Made by a program: the position numbers and the translations under genes. From Dinoroseobacter sp042096155 (GTDB taxonomy: Bacteria; Pseudomonadota; Alphaproteobacteria; Rhodobacterales; Rhodobacteraceae), in NCBI GenBank assembly GCA_042096155.1, contig JBELMC010000001.1, positions 1 through 64,000 on the forward strand: a DNA stretch of 64,000 nt, in the 5' to 3' direction. The stretch's first letter is position 1. Each line of letters opens with the position of its first letter. The notes beneath the pieces were generated by a model. It made no database searches. It saw only the letters and a program-made list of their open reading frames with translations, and was not told where the DNA came from. Shown here piece after piece: positions 1 to 7,906 of this stretch.

Positions 1-305
1 ACAAACAGACCTTCGAGGCACCTGTCGTAGCGGATCGCAACCCGCCGCCAGTCCTTGCGGCAGGCAAAGCTGGTCTCGATTTTGTCGCATTTTTTGTATC
101 GCTCCGCGTGGTGCGGGATGGGCGCCTTGCGGCTTTTGCATCACGGAATACAGGGTGACAGGCCTTTTTTTGCAAGGGCTTCGCGACACCAATCCGCGTC
201 ATAGCCGCAATCCGCCAGCACCCGTGATGCTTGGGTGTCTTGGATCAGGATTTCAAACTCAGGGCTGTCTGCTTTATGGGCAGGCGCCACGTGGAATTTG
301 TCGAC
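1..305 (-). pseudogene. IS5-family transposase, C-terminal remnant
   Basis: Read on the minus strand, this is the tail of an IS5-type DDE transposase: ADSPEFEILIQ, then VLADCGYDADW, and at the window edge KDWRRVAIRYDRC, the usual C-terminal signature of the family. A TGA at 141-143 interrupts the frame just after PCIP, where intact relatives continue into a K/R-rich stretch, so the gene is dead. The remnant runs off the left edge. Upstream of about 305 the similarity fades and I cannot place the N-terminal half. Family assignment is from recalled signature motifs. Confidence 0.7.
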
Positions 306-796
306 ATCGCAAAGACCTTTTTCAAAGCTGCCAACACAATCCAGCTGATTGCCAATCCGATATACCTGAGTGGTTTCGGAACCCTATTCCAAAGGAAGGC
401 CAAATCCGTCTTAAAAGTCTCAGACATGCAAACCGGACCAATGAAGCAGGGATCTTAGAAAGGGCTTGACGGACCAACGAGTGGCGTGATCGTCAACAAT
501 GACGCGGCGATAGCCGAGCGATTTGATGCCATTGCCTTTCCAAGTATAACCGCAAATTTTGGTTCCGCCAATCCGCAAACCTGGCGCTGAGCATACCAGA
601 CTGGCAAGATCTTGGTCCGGCCTACGCGTCAGCGATGATACGGCTGGCCTGCGCTTTGGTAGCGGTCAGGCTGTATCGAAAACCTTGTGCAAAGCTGGGT
701 TTCCGACTTGCGGCACCGGCCGGCCCATCGACGAGGTGGCAAGAATGATTTGGAAACCTCGCACGCTGAGAGCTCAGTCCCAAAGCATGAGCTTTG
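306..796. other. Non-coding or degenerate stretch next to the IS5 remnant
   Basis: No credible gene is visible in about 490 bases. On the minus strand around 440-590 a short reading (GLRIGGTKICGYTWKGNG, then GYRRVIVDDHATRW) looks protein-like but is broken by stops and was not recognised. It may be a further fragment of a mobile element. The plus-strand open frames have no ribosome-binding site and no recognisable motif. Confidence 0.4.
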
Positions 797-1654
797 TCAG
801 GATTTAACAGCGAGCTTGATCATTAGATACCGGTTGAATTTGACAAACGCCTCAGCTGTTCGGGTCCGCTCGGTCAGGCGCTGCCTCAGACGGTCGCGCT
901 GCTTTCGGGTGGTAAAGATGCGAACTGCTACAGTAAACAGCCCGCGCAAACGCGGTTTCTTGGCACGTAGTTCTTCGTCGATCCGAGTGAATGCCTGGCC
1001 AAAGACCAGGAAAAAATCTTGTTCGACCTCGACACTGGGCGCGACAGCTCGGGTAATATCTTCGCGGCTCAGCTCGGTCAGATTGGCGTTTTTGGCAAGC
1101 ATCGCGTCAAATGCGCCAACCTCATGGCCAGACCCAACATTGCGGCGATTGCCGATCTGAACCTGGCCTTCAGGCGTCCGAAAGTTATCCGAGATAATGA
1201 CATGCCCTGCAGGCGCCATTGCTACAGCTTTGGGCAAGGACACCGCCATCGGAATATACTGAAAGCTTTCAGAAAATAGACACAGATCAAAGGTTTGATC
1301 GCTTTGAAAATCTTCGAACATCACCTGGTGGATCGTGGCCTCTGGCGCGTTCTCGCGGCATCTTTCGGCCAGATAAGCACTTGGTACGACAATATCGACG
1401 ATGTGTCCAAGTTCGATTAATTTACGAGCTGTTTCACCTGCACCGCCGCCAATATCAAGGATACGCAATGGCCCCTCGGGCAGCAATTCAAACAGTTTGT
1501 CGGTATAGGCGGCCTGGGCCGCGCCAACATTCGCAGCATTGACATCAAGGCCCGTCCATAGACCGTAATGTAAATTTTCAGCGCCGGTCAGCCATCTTGT
1601 CAGCTGCAAGCCGACATCCAGACCAATTGCGCGTGTGTCGAGTCTTTGTCCCAT
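797..1654 (-). CDS. SAM-dependent class I methyltransferase
   Basis: The 285-residue protein has the glycine-rich SAM-binding motif I, ILDIGGGAGE, at residues 65-74, followed by a beta-strand acidic region and FSESFQYI near 128-135, the usual position of motif IV/post-II in Rossmann methyltransferases. The substrate cannot be told from sequence. The C-terminal 75 residues are strongly basic (KPRLRG, TTRKQRDRLRQRL) and end in a segment rich in hydrophobic and basic residues, which could bind nucleic acid, acidic lipid or a membrane. The start is ATG without a strong Shine-Dalgarno sequence. It stands alone between the left-edge IS remnant and the rppH operon, 42 bases from the next gene. The methyltransferase fold is secure; the role is open. 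Confidence 0.8.
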   Translation of the reverse strand: MGQRLDTRAIGLDVGLQLTRWLTGAENLHYGLWTGLDVNAANVGAAQAAYTDKLFELLPEGPLRILDIGGGAGETARKLIELGHIVDIVVPSAYLAERCRENAPEATIHQVMFEDFQSDQTFDLCLFSESFQYIPMAVSLPKAVAMAPAGHVIISDNFRTPEGQVQIGNRRNVGSGHEVGAFDAMLAKNANLTELSREDITRAVAPSVEVEQDFFLVFGQAFTRIDEELRAKKPRLRGLFTVAVRIFTTRKQRDRLRQRLTERTRTAEAFVKFNRYLMIKLAVKS

Positions 1655-1696
1655 TTGCGCCGTTTAGCCGAACCCGGACCCCTTGGAAAGAAGTGT

Positions 1697-2179
1697 CTAG
1701 TTCCGTTTAGGGGTTTCGCAGGCGCCACCCGCGTGGCAGCGTTCGACAGCTTCAACCATAGCTTGTGTCGGTTTGGGGAACGCATAGCCGCCGCAGGGAT
1801 TGGTTTTCAGCACATAACCCGTCGCTGTCTGTTCTACGAATGCAATATATTCCGCACCCGGCAAACCATTGCCGCACCAACTTGCGAAACAGGCGACATG
1901 AAATGTCAGATCAATTGCGGCAGGTGCGTCAAAGCCTTCACCAGACAGAATCTCGCCCACAAGCCGTGCCGGAATAAAGGCATCTTGCGGCCGTGCCATT
2001 GGATCACGATCGGTCTGGGGCAAAAGACCACCATCAAAGCTGAGCGCGCCGTGCATCACCAAATAGCTTTCGGTCGCCGCAGCTGCGTCTTGATAGACTT
2101 GCTCAACGCTATGCGGCTTGCAAGACAAGGCGTTGGCCTGACCGGCAAGGCCAATAATGAGAACGCTCAGCCGGATCAT
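1697..2179 (-). CDS. Small secreted cysteine-containing hypothetical protein
   Basis: The 160-residue product begins with a clear signal peptide (MIRLSVLIIGLAGQANALS, probable cleavage near residue 19), so the mature protein should be periplasmic. It contains six cysteines (about positions 20, 97, 102, 129, 148 and 154), which suggests disulfides. Its ATG overlaps the rppH stop by four bases (ATGA), so it is translated in tandem with the nudix hydrolase and is the last gene of the operon. I do not recognise a domain. The region around residues 91-104 (LTFHVACFASWCGN) is not a thioredoxin CXXC motif. Confidence 0.75.
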   Translation of the reverse strand: MIRLSVLIIGLAGQANALSCKPHSVEQVYQDAAAATESYLVMHGALSFDGGLLPQTDRDPMARPQDAFIPARLVGEILSGEGFDAPAAIDLTFHVACFASWCGNGLPGAEYIAFVEQTATGYVLKTNPCGGYAFPKPTQAMVEAVERCHAGGACETPKRN

Positions 2180-2703
2180 ATCTGGCCGTCAAACGCGGCG
2201 AACACAGCAGCGTAAACGTCGCGTTTAAACGGGACAATGCCCTGAAGCACCGCGGCAGGATCTTTCCAAGCCCAAGCCGAAAATTCGGGATGTGTGCCCG
2301 CAATGTTGATATCGGCATCTGTCCCTTTGAACCGCATCAAAACCCACTTCTGCTGTTGACCCCTGTAGCGTCCCTTCCAGATTTTTGGGACCAGATCATG
2401 CGGTAGATCATAGGGCAACCACACATCGTTAATCGCAATCAGATCTGCTTTATCACGGGTCACGCCAGTTTCTTCGCATAGCTCGCGAAAACCAGCCTGC
2501 TGCACGCTCTCTCCCGGATCAATTCCGCCCTGCGGCATCTGCCATGCTGGGTCTGATACAGGACTGTCGAGCCGTTGGGCGGCAAAAACCTGCCCTTGAC
2601 CGTTGGTCAAGACGACCCCAACGCATTTGCGATAGGGCAGGGCTGCAATCTCATCTGGGGTCACGCCTGGCGTATCCTCGTCAATGTCAGGCGCAGCAGC
2701 CAT
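2176..2703 (-). CDS. rppH: RNA pyrophosphohydrolase (Nudix hydrolase)
   Basis: RppH removes pyrophosphate from the 5' triphosphate end of mRNAs and so prepares them for RNase E decay; it also hydrolyses dinucleoside polyphosphates. The 175-residue protein carries a complete Nudix box at residues 59-81 (starting GGIDPGE, then RELCEETG), with all glutamates that bind metal. WQMPQGG just before the box and the KWVLMRF and FSAWAWKD segments fit the RppH/YgdP subfamily. There is an 18-base gap to ctpA upstream and a four-base overlap with the following secreted-protein gene, so it belongs to a long minus-strand operon. Confidence 0.92.
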   Translation of the reverse strand: MAAAPDIDEDTPGVTPDEIAALPYRKCVGVVLTNGQGQVFAAQRLDSPVSDPAWQMPQGGIDPGESVQQAGFRELCEETGVTRDKADLIAINDVWLPYDLPHDLVPKIWKGRYRGQQQKWVLMRFKGTDADINIAGTHPEFSAWAWKDPAAVLQGIVPFKRDVYAAVFAAFDGQI

Positions 2704-2721
2704 CGCGCTGCGCCTTGTTGA

Positions 2722-4059
2722 TTAATCCTGCGAACCCAGTGCACTGAGGCCTCTCAGGATATCGATGGCATAGGCCAATTGATAGTCGTCGAGCCGTAAC
2801 TTGGCCGCATCTTCGGCGCGCTGCTGTTCCTCAAGCGCCTGATCACGCTGATCTTCGGTCATCGAGTCATTGTCCAACGAACCGCGCAGATTTGCCTCGG
2901 ATCGGGTCGGACGGTCGGCCGTATCTGAATCGTCCCCGGCCAGATCACGACGCGGAGGCTGCTGCACCACGATATCGGGTGAGATTCCCAACGCCTGGAT
3001 CGAGCGTCCCGACGGCGTATAGTATCGCGCTGTGGTCAACCGCATCGCCCCATCGCCGCGCACCGGAATCACCGACTGGACTGAGCCTTTGCCGAAGCTT
3101 TTGGTGCCGACAACGATCGCACGGCGATGGTCTTGCAATGCGCCTGCAACGATTTCCGATGCGGATGCGGATCCGCCATTGATCAACACAACGATTGGCT
3201 TGCCTTGACTTAAATCACCGGGTTGCGCGTTGAAGCGATCTCCATCCTTCGGATCACGGCCGCGGGTCGAAACGATTTCGCCCTTATCCAAAAACGCGTC
3301 GGACACCCGAATGGCTTGGTTCAAGAGACCGCCAGGATTGTTGCGCAAATCCAGAATAACCCCATCGACATTGTCGATCCCACCAAGGCCTTCAACTTCT
3401 TTGGCAAGGCCATCGACAAGGTTCGGATAGGTCTGGTCATTAAACGTGGTGATCCGCATCACAACCGTGTTGCCTTCGGTGCGCGACCGAACAGCCGTCA
3501 ATTTGATAATGTCGCGCGTGATGGTGATGTCGAATGGCTCTTCCGCGCCAGAGCGGACAATCGTGATGATAATATCGGATCCAACTGGGCCGCGCATCAG
3601 CTCGACCGCCTCGTTCAAGGTCAGCCCCAGCACCGACTGACCATCCACATGACTGATAAAATCCCCCGCTTCAACACCTGCATCGAACGCAGGGGTGCCG
3701 TCCATCGGGGTGACCACTTTCACCCAACCTTCTTCTTGGGTCACCTCGATTCCCAGACCACCAAATTCGCCGCGCGTCTGAACCTGCATGTCCTCAAAAT
3801 TATCCGGAGGCAAATAGCTGGAATGCGGATCAAGCGAGATCAGCATCCCATTGATCGCGGCCTCAATCAGGTCGGCATCGTCCACCTCAGAGACATATTG
3901 GGTGCGGATCCGCTCGAAGATATCTCCAAACAGGTCCAGTTGTTCATACACTGTCGTGCTGCGCGCGTTTTCCTGCGCGATCAGCGGCCCTGCCACTTGA
4001 GTGACCATCAGCGCTCCGGCCAAGGTACCGCCCAGCGCGGCCATCACGAAATTTTGCAT
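2722..4059 (-). CDS. ctpA: Carboxyl-terminal processing protease, S41 family
   Basis: This is a periplasmic serine protease that trims the C-termini of exported proteins. The 445 residues comprise an N-terminal signal sequence (about 1-28), a tail-specific N-terminal helical region, a PDZ domain (about 95-180, with GGLGIEV and GDFISHVDG) and the S41 catalytic core. The catalytic serine is expected at residue 299 in SASASE and the lysine at 324 in SFGKGS, 25 residues apart as in Prc-type enzymes. LDLRNNPGGLL, before the serine, is diagnostic. The C-terminal 80 residues are acidic, Q/R-rich and probably disordered. It follows the EnvC-like activator by 19 bases, an arrangement common in alphaproteobacteria and consistent with joint control of murein hydrolases. 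Confidence 0.93.
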   Translation of the reverse strand: MQNFVMAALGGTLAGALMVTQVAGPLIAQENARSTTVYEQLDLFGDIFERIRTQYVSEVDDADLIEAAINGMLISLDPHSSYLPPDNFEDMQVQTRGEFGGLGIEVTQEEGWVKVVTPMDGTPAFDAGVEAGDFISHVDGQSVLGLTLNEAVELMRGPVGSDIIITIVRSGAEEPFDITITRDIIKLTAVRSRTEGNTVVMRITTFNDQTYPNLVDGLAKEVEGLGGIDNVDGVILDLRNNPGGLLNQAIRVSDAFLDKGEIVSTRGRDPKDGDRFNAQPGDLSQGKPIVVLINGGSASASEIVAGALQDHRRAIVVGTKSFGKGSVQSVIPVRGDGAMRLTTARYYTPSGRSIQALGISPDIVVQQPPRRDLAGDDSDTADRPTRSEANLRGSLDNDSMTEDQRDQALEEQQRAEDAAKLRLDDYQLAYAIDILRGLSALGSQD

Positions 4060-4078
4060 CAGTTTTGTTCCTCAGCTT

Positions 4079-5170
4079 TTACTGTGCCGTTCGAAACCAT
4101 GGCGCCGGGTCTATCGGCGCGGATCCCTGTCTCATTTCCAAATAAAGCGTTTCCCGGCGGCTTTGACCACCATCAATCCCGGCACCGGGCGTGTCGATAT
4201 CCCCCATCAGGCCAACAGGATCACCGACAATCAGAATATCACCAGTCCGGGCAAACAATGTCTCAAGACCGGCGATTACCATGAGATAGTCACTTTCGGG
4301 TTCAAGCACGATCACATTTTCGTAGTCGAGCAGCGGTCCCGCATAGCGAACCGTCGCAGGCGCGGGCGTGCTGACCAATGCGCCGGCAGGGGTCGCCATC
4401 ACCCAACCGGGGCGCGAAACACCCGCCTGATCGGCTTGGTTAAACCGGTATAAGACACTTCCCGCAACAGGCAAGGACAATGTGCCGATGCGACGCGCGA
4501 ACCCTGGATCCACGGGTGGCTCTTGCATGCTGGCCAACCCAATTGCAAAGGCGTCAAGGGTTTGCACCCCGTTGATCAGGCTTTGCAAAAAAGCAGGGTC
4601 CGTGCGCAGAGGGACCCGCCCTGTGCGCGCGGCCATTGCAGCGGCCAACTCGGTGCGAGCGGCTTGTGCACCTGCCAATCCTTGTTCTACTTGGGCCACA
4701 GCAGCTTCGCGGGTCCGTCGGATCAGCGCGAGGTTCTGCACATCCAATCGCAATGCATCCGCCTGATTTTGCAAACCGGGCGCAATATCAGCCACCATCA
4801 TGCCCGCGCGCGCTGAACCGATCGGCCCTGACGGATGCAGCAGCAACACGGGCGCGGGGGTGCGCTGCATCGTCTGAAGTGCCCCAAGCAGCGCACCAAT
4901 GCGGGCTTCATCGGCCTGCAAACGCGCCTCTATGCTGCGTTCGCGCACGGTGGCTTGTCGCAAACCGGCCCGGAGGGCTGTCAACCCATCTTCGTAGGCA
5001 CGCACGGTTCGCGTCAAAGCTGAAATCCGGTCTCCGGCCGTGCGCGCTTGTGACAACGACACCGCGGCCTGCTGTAACGCCCTTGACGCCGCTTCTGCTT
5101 CGGCCACCGGATTTGCAACCGCCGGCGCGGCGACAAACAGCGCCATCAGGAAAAACAAGAGCCTTTTCAC
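4079..5170 (-). CDS. EnvC-like murein hydrolase activator (degenerate LytM domain)
   Basis: The 363-residue protein starts at GTG (GTGA overlap with the gpmI stop) and has a signal peptide (about 1-19), a long alanine/arginine/glutamate-rich coiled coil (about 22-190) and a C-terminal LytM/M23 fold. The metal-binding histidines of active M23 peptidases are missing: the last motif, normally HxH, reads LYLEMRQ, as in EnvC, which activates amidases rather than cutting peptidoglycan. The ending DPAPWF also resembles EnvC. I infer a role in activating periplasmic N-acetylmuramoyl-L-alanine amidases during cell separation. It sits between gpmI and ctpA in the same operon. Confidence 0.85.
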   Translation of the reverse strand: MKRLLFFLMALFVAAPAVANPVAEAEAASRALQQAAVSLSQARTAGDRISALTRTVRAYEDGLTALRAGLRQATVRERSIEARLQADEARIGALLGALQTMQRTPAPVLLLHPSGPIGSARAGMMVADIAPGLQNQADALRLDVQNLALIRRTREAAVAQVEQGLAGAQAARTELAAAMAARTGRVPLRTDPAFLQSLINGVQTLDAFAIGLASMQEPPVDPGFARRIGTLSLPVAGSVLYRFNQADQAGVSRPGWVMATPAGALVSTPAPATVRYAGPLLDYENVIVLEPESDYLMVIAGLETLFARTGDILIVGDPVGLMGDIDTPGAGIDGGQSRRETLYLEMRQGSAPIDPAPWFRTAQ

Positions 5171-6690
5171 GTTTCGATCAAGCTCATACCGGTCATTTCA
5201 TCGGGTTTTGGCAAACCCATCAGATGCAACACGCTTGGCGCCAAATCCGCCAGACGTCCGCCATTGCGCAATCGGGCACCATCGGGCCCGCCGATAAGAA
5301 TAACCGGCACTGGATTGAGCGTATGGGCCGTGTGGGGCCCGCCGGTGTCTGGATCGACCATCGTTTCGCAATTGCCGTGATCGGCAGTTACGATCATCGC
5401 TCCGTCAACAGTCTGCAATGCGGCAATCGCGCGTCCAAGCCCCTGATCCACCGCTGTGCAAGCCGCCATTGCCGCCTGCAAATCTCCCGTGTGCCCCACC
5501 ATATCCGGGTTGGCAAAGTTCACGACAATCAGATGATACCCGTGTTCGATCGCCGCCACCAGCTGATCGCTGACCTCAGCCGCAGACATCTCAGGTTGCA
5601 AATCATACGTTGCCACATTCGGGCTTTTGGGCATGAACCGCATCTCGCCTTGTTCCGGCAGCTCTTTGCCTCCATTTAGGAAAAATGTGACATGCGGGTA
5701 TTTCTCAGTCTCAGCCAAACGAAACTGTGTCCGCCCGTGCTGTGCCACCCAAGCGCCCAGAGTATTCACCACATTGCGCTTTGGAAACATGGTGTCGATG
5801 AAGGCATTATGCGCCTTGGAATAACCGACCATGCCAAGCAACGCTGCCAATTCCGGTCGGTTCGACACATCAAAACCGTCAAAGTGCGGATCGCCAATCG
5901 CAGATAAAATTTCGCGCGCGCGGTCTGCTCTGAAATTCAGACAAAATACGCCGTCACCATGTCGCATACCCTGATAGCCATCGATGATTGTGGGCGCGAT
6001 AAACTCGTCCATCTCACCTTTTGCATATGACGCATCAACCGCCGCAACAGCATTGCACGCGCGCTGACCGCGGCCATGCACCATCGCCTCATAGGCCCGC
6101 GCCACACGATCCCAGCGCGTGTCACGATCCATCGCCCAATATCGCCCAATGACCGTGCCGATCTGAACACCCTCGGGCAAATCCGCAGCCAGTTGCGCGA
6201 CAAAACCGGCCGCCGAGTCCGGCGCGACATCGCGCCCATCGGTCAGTGCGTGTACCACAACCGGCACCCCAGCATCCGCAACCGCACGCGCCGCGGCTAT
6301 CATATGTAAGATATGCCCATGCACACCGCCATCGGAGACCACACCCACCAAATGTGCGACTCCGCCCGAAGCCTTCAAGAGATCAACGAAGCGAACCAAC
6401 GCGGCTTGGTGCTGAAACGTGTCCTGTTCAATAGTCAGATCAATCTGACCCAGATCCATCGCCACCACGCGGCCTGCGCCTATATTCATGTGCCCAACTT
6501 CAGAATTGCCCATCTGCCCTTTTGGCAGGCCGACATCTGGCCCAAATGTGACCAGCGTGGCATGCGGACAAGTCGCCATCAGCCGGTCCATCACAGGCGT
6601 ATCTGCCAATGCCGGCGCATTCGCTCCGGTGTCTGGGCTTAATCCCCAACCATCCAAAATACACAACACAACAGGTTTCGGCGCCGCCAT
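5167..6690 (-). CDS. gpmI: 2,3-bisphosphoglycerate-independent phosphoglycerate mutase
   Basis: GpmI interconverts 3- and 2-phosphoglycerate in the cytosol using two manganese ions and a phosphoserine intermediate. The 507-residue length is normal. VVLCILDGWG at the N-terminus supplies the first metal-binding aspartate, GNSEVGHMNIGAGR carries the phosphorylated serine (about residue 63), and NFANPDMVGHTG and TADHGNCE hold the remaining metal ligands of the alkaline-phosphatase-like domain. The gene starts at ATG preceded by GGAGAG, 86 bases after rlmH, and its stop overlaps the GTG of the envC-like gene. Confidence 0.96.
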   Translation of the reverse strand: MAAPKPVVLCILDGWGLSPDTGANAPALADTPVMDRLMATCPHATLVTFGPDVGLPKGQMGNSEVGHMNIGAGRVVAMDLGQIDLTIEQDTFQHQAALVRFVDLLKASGGVAHLVGVVSDGGVHGHILHMIAAARAVADAGVPVVVHALTDGRDVAPDSAAGFVAQLAADLPEGVQIGTVIGRYWAMDRDTRWDRVARAYEAMVHGRGQRACNAVAAVDASYAKGEMDEFIAPTIIDGYQGMRHGDGVFCLNFRADRAREILSAIGDPHFDGFDVSNRPELAALLGMVGYSKAHNAFIDTMFPKRNVVNTLGAWVAQHGRTQFRLAETEKYPHVTFFLNGGKELPEQGEMRFMPKSPNVATYDLQPEMSAAEVSDQLVAAIEHGYHLIVVNFANPDMVGHTGDLQAAMAACTAVDQGLGRAIAALQTVDGAMIVTADHGNCETMVDPDTGGPHTAHTLNPVPVILIGGPDGARLRNGGRLADLAPSVLHLMGLPKPDEMTGMSLIET

Positions 6691-6776
6691 GTGAACTCTC
6701 CTTCGACATCACGGATCGTAACTGGTTGCGCCAGCGGCTGCACCCCTTATGTTTCAAAAAACTGCAGCCAAAGGCA

Positions 6777-7247
6777 TCACACACGATGATAAGGTGCCCC
6801 CGCAAGAATAGAGACGGCGCGGTATAACTGCTCGCTCAGCATCACGCGGGCCAACATGTGTGGCCACACCATTGGGCCGAAGCTCAACACGAAATCGGCG
6901 CGCACACGCAGGTTCGGATCCACGCCGTCCGCGCCGCCAATCACGAAGGCCAGATCTGCGCGCCCGGCATCGCGCCAGCCCGCGATCCTCTCTGCGAATT
7001 TCGGTGAGCTGACTGACGTGCCGCGTTCATCCATGATCACCAAGACCGCTCCGGCCGGAACGGCCTTGGCCAGCAAGGCTCCCTCAGCGGACATCCCACC
7101 GCCTTTGCGATCGTCAACTTCAACAACATTCAAAGGCCCCAGCGATAGGGCGCGACCCATCCGATCGAACCGCGTGCGATATTCCTCAAACAGGCTTTTT
7201 TGCGGTCCCGCACGCAGACGCCCGACCGCAATAAGGTGCACTTTCAC
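6777..7247 (-). CDS. rlmH: 23S rRNA (pseudouridine(1915)-N(3))-methyltransferase
   Basis: RlmH is a SPOUT methyltransferase that modifies pseudouridine 1915 in helix 69 of the 70S ribosome. The GTG at 7247 gives 156 residues, the family length, beginning VKVHLIAVGRL; a longer upstream frame exists but adds residues unlike any RlmH and overlaps rsfS. The SAM-binding knot is seen in FVIGGADGVDP and the C-terminal signature in LSEQLYRAVSILAGAPYH. The gene lies 13 bases downstream of rsfS, the usual pairing of these two ribosome genes. Confidence 0.95.
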   Translation of the reverse strand: MKVHLIAVGRLRAGPQKSLFEEYRTRFDRMGRALSLGPLNVVEVDDRKGGGMSAEGALLAKAVPAGAVLVIMDERGTSVSSPKFAERIAGWRDAGRADLAFVIGGADGVDPNLRVRADFVLSFGPMVWPHMLARVMLSEQLYRAVSILAGAPYHRV

Positions 7248-7260
7248 ACAACCCGGGCCT

Positions 7261-7668
7261 TTAAGCCTGTGCCGGTGGTGCCAACCACAGCTTTTCGAGC
7301 TGATAGAATTCGCGCACTTCAGGCCGGAACACGTGTACAACCACGTCGCCGGTATCGATCAAGACCCAATCGCCCTGAGCTTTGCCCTCCACCTTGCAAA
7401 GCCGCCCATGATCAGCTTTCAGCCGGTCCGTGACCTTTTCCGCCAAAGATCCGACCTGACGCGATGAGCGCCCAGAACATACGACCATATAATCGGCCAT
7501 CGCGCTCTTGCCTTGTAGGTCTATTGCAACAACTTCTTGGGCTTTTTCACTGGAAAGTGTATCCACGATCAAATCCCGCAGCGCTTCGCTGCTAAGATCA
7601 CTTGGTGCGCGCCCTCGGATCTGGCCATCGGCAGATCCACTCTCGGGTGCAGACGCTATCTGAGACAG
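7261..7668 (-). CDS. rsfS: Ribosomal silencing factor RsfS, probable CTG start
   Basis: RsfS (Iojap/DUF143) binds protein L14 on the 50S subunit and blocks subunit joining when nutrients run out. The core matches the family: EVVAIDLQGKSAMADYMVV, CSGRSSRQV, HVFRPEVREFYQLEKLW. A TTG at 7572 would give only 103 residues and would cut off the helix SSEALRDLIVDTL, which belongs to the family's N-terminus. Reading back to the in-frame stop at 7681-7683 there is no ATG, GTG or TTG, but a CTG at 7666-7668 lies eight bases after a perfect AGGAGG (7677-7682). I therefore place the start there (135 residues). If this is wrong, the fallback is 7572. Confidence 0.85.
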   Translation of the reverse strand: MSQIASAPESGSADGQIRGRAPSDLSSEALRDLIVDTLSSEKAQEVVAIDLQGKSAMADYMVVCSGRSSRQVGSLAEKVTDRLKADHGRLCKVEGKAQGDWVLIDTGDVVVHVFRPEVREFYQLEKLWLAPPAQA

Positions 7669-7676
7669 ATTTCTGT

Positions 7677-7682
7677 CCTCCT
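7677..7682 (-). promoter_or_regulatory. Strong Shine-Dalgarno sequence deciding the rsfS start
   Basis: AGGAGG on the minus strand, followed by eight bases (ACAGAAAT) and then CTG in the rsfS frame. It overlaps a TAG stop in the same frame, so translation cannot come from further upstream. No other standard start codon lies within reach of it. Confidence 0.7.
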
Positions 7683-7906
7683 AAAACTCGCCGCTTTCCC
7701 CGGCGTTGGGATAAATGCTCGATAACATTGCAGCGCAGGAATCTCAATGTCAGCGCGCATCGTTTGGCACTTCGTCGCAGACATGCAACTGTTTCGTCGC
7801 ACCGAAGATAAAGGGCGCCCATGAGACATCTTGGAATCCCCATAGTAATCGGATCCATGGCAACGCGCCCTGGCGAAGATGGCGTGTCGCAGCCAAAACG
7901 TCGCCA

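Noticed and set aside
7248..7340. 31-residue N-terminal extension of RlmH
   Set aside because: It overlaps rsfS out of frame and is unlike the family; the GTG at 7247 gives the family length and N-terminus.
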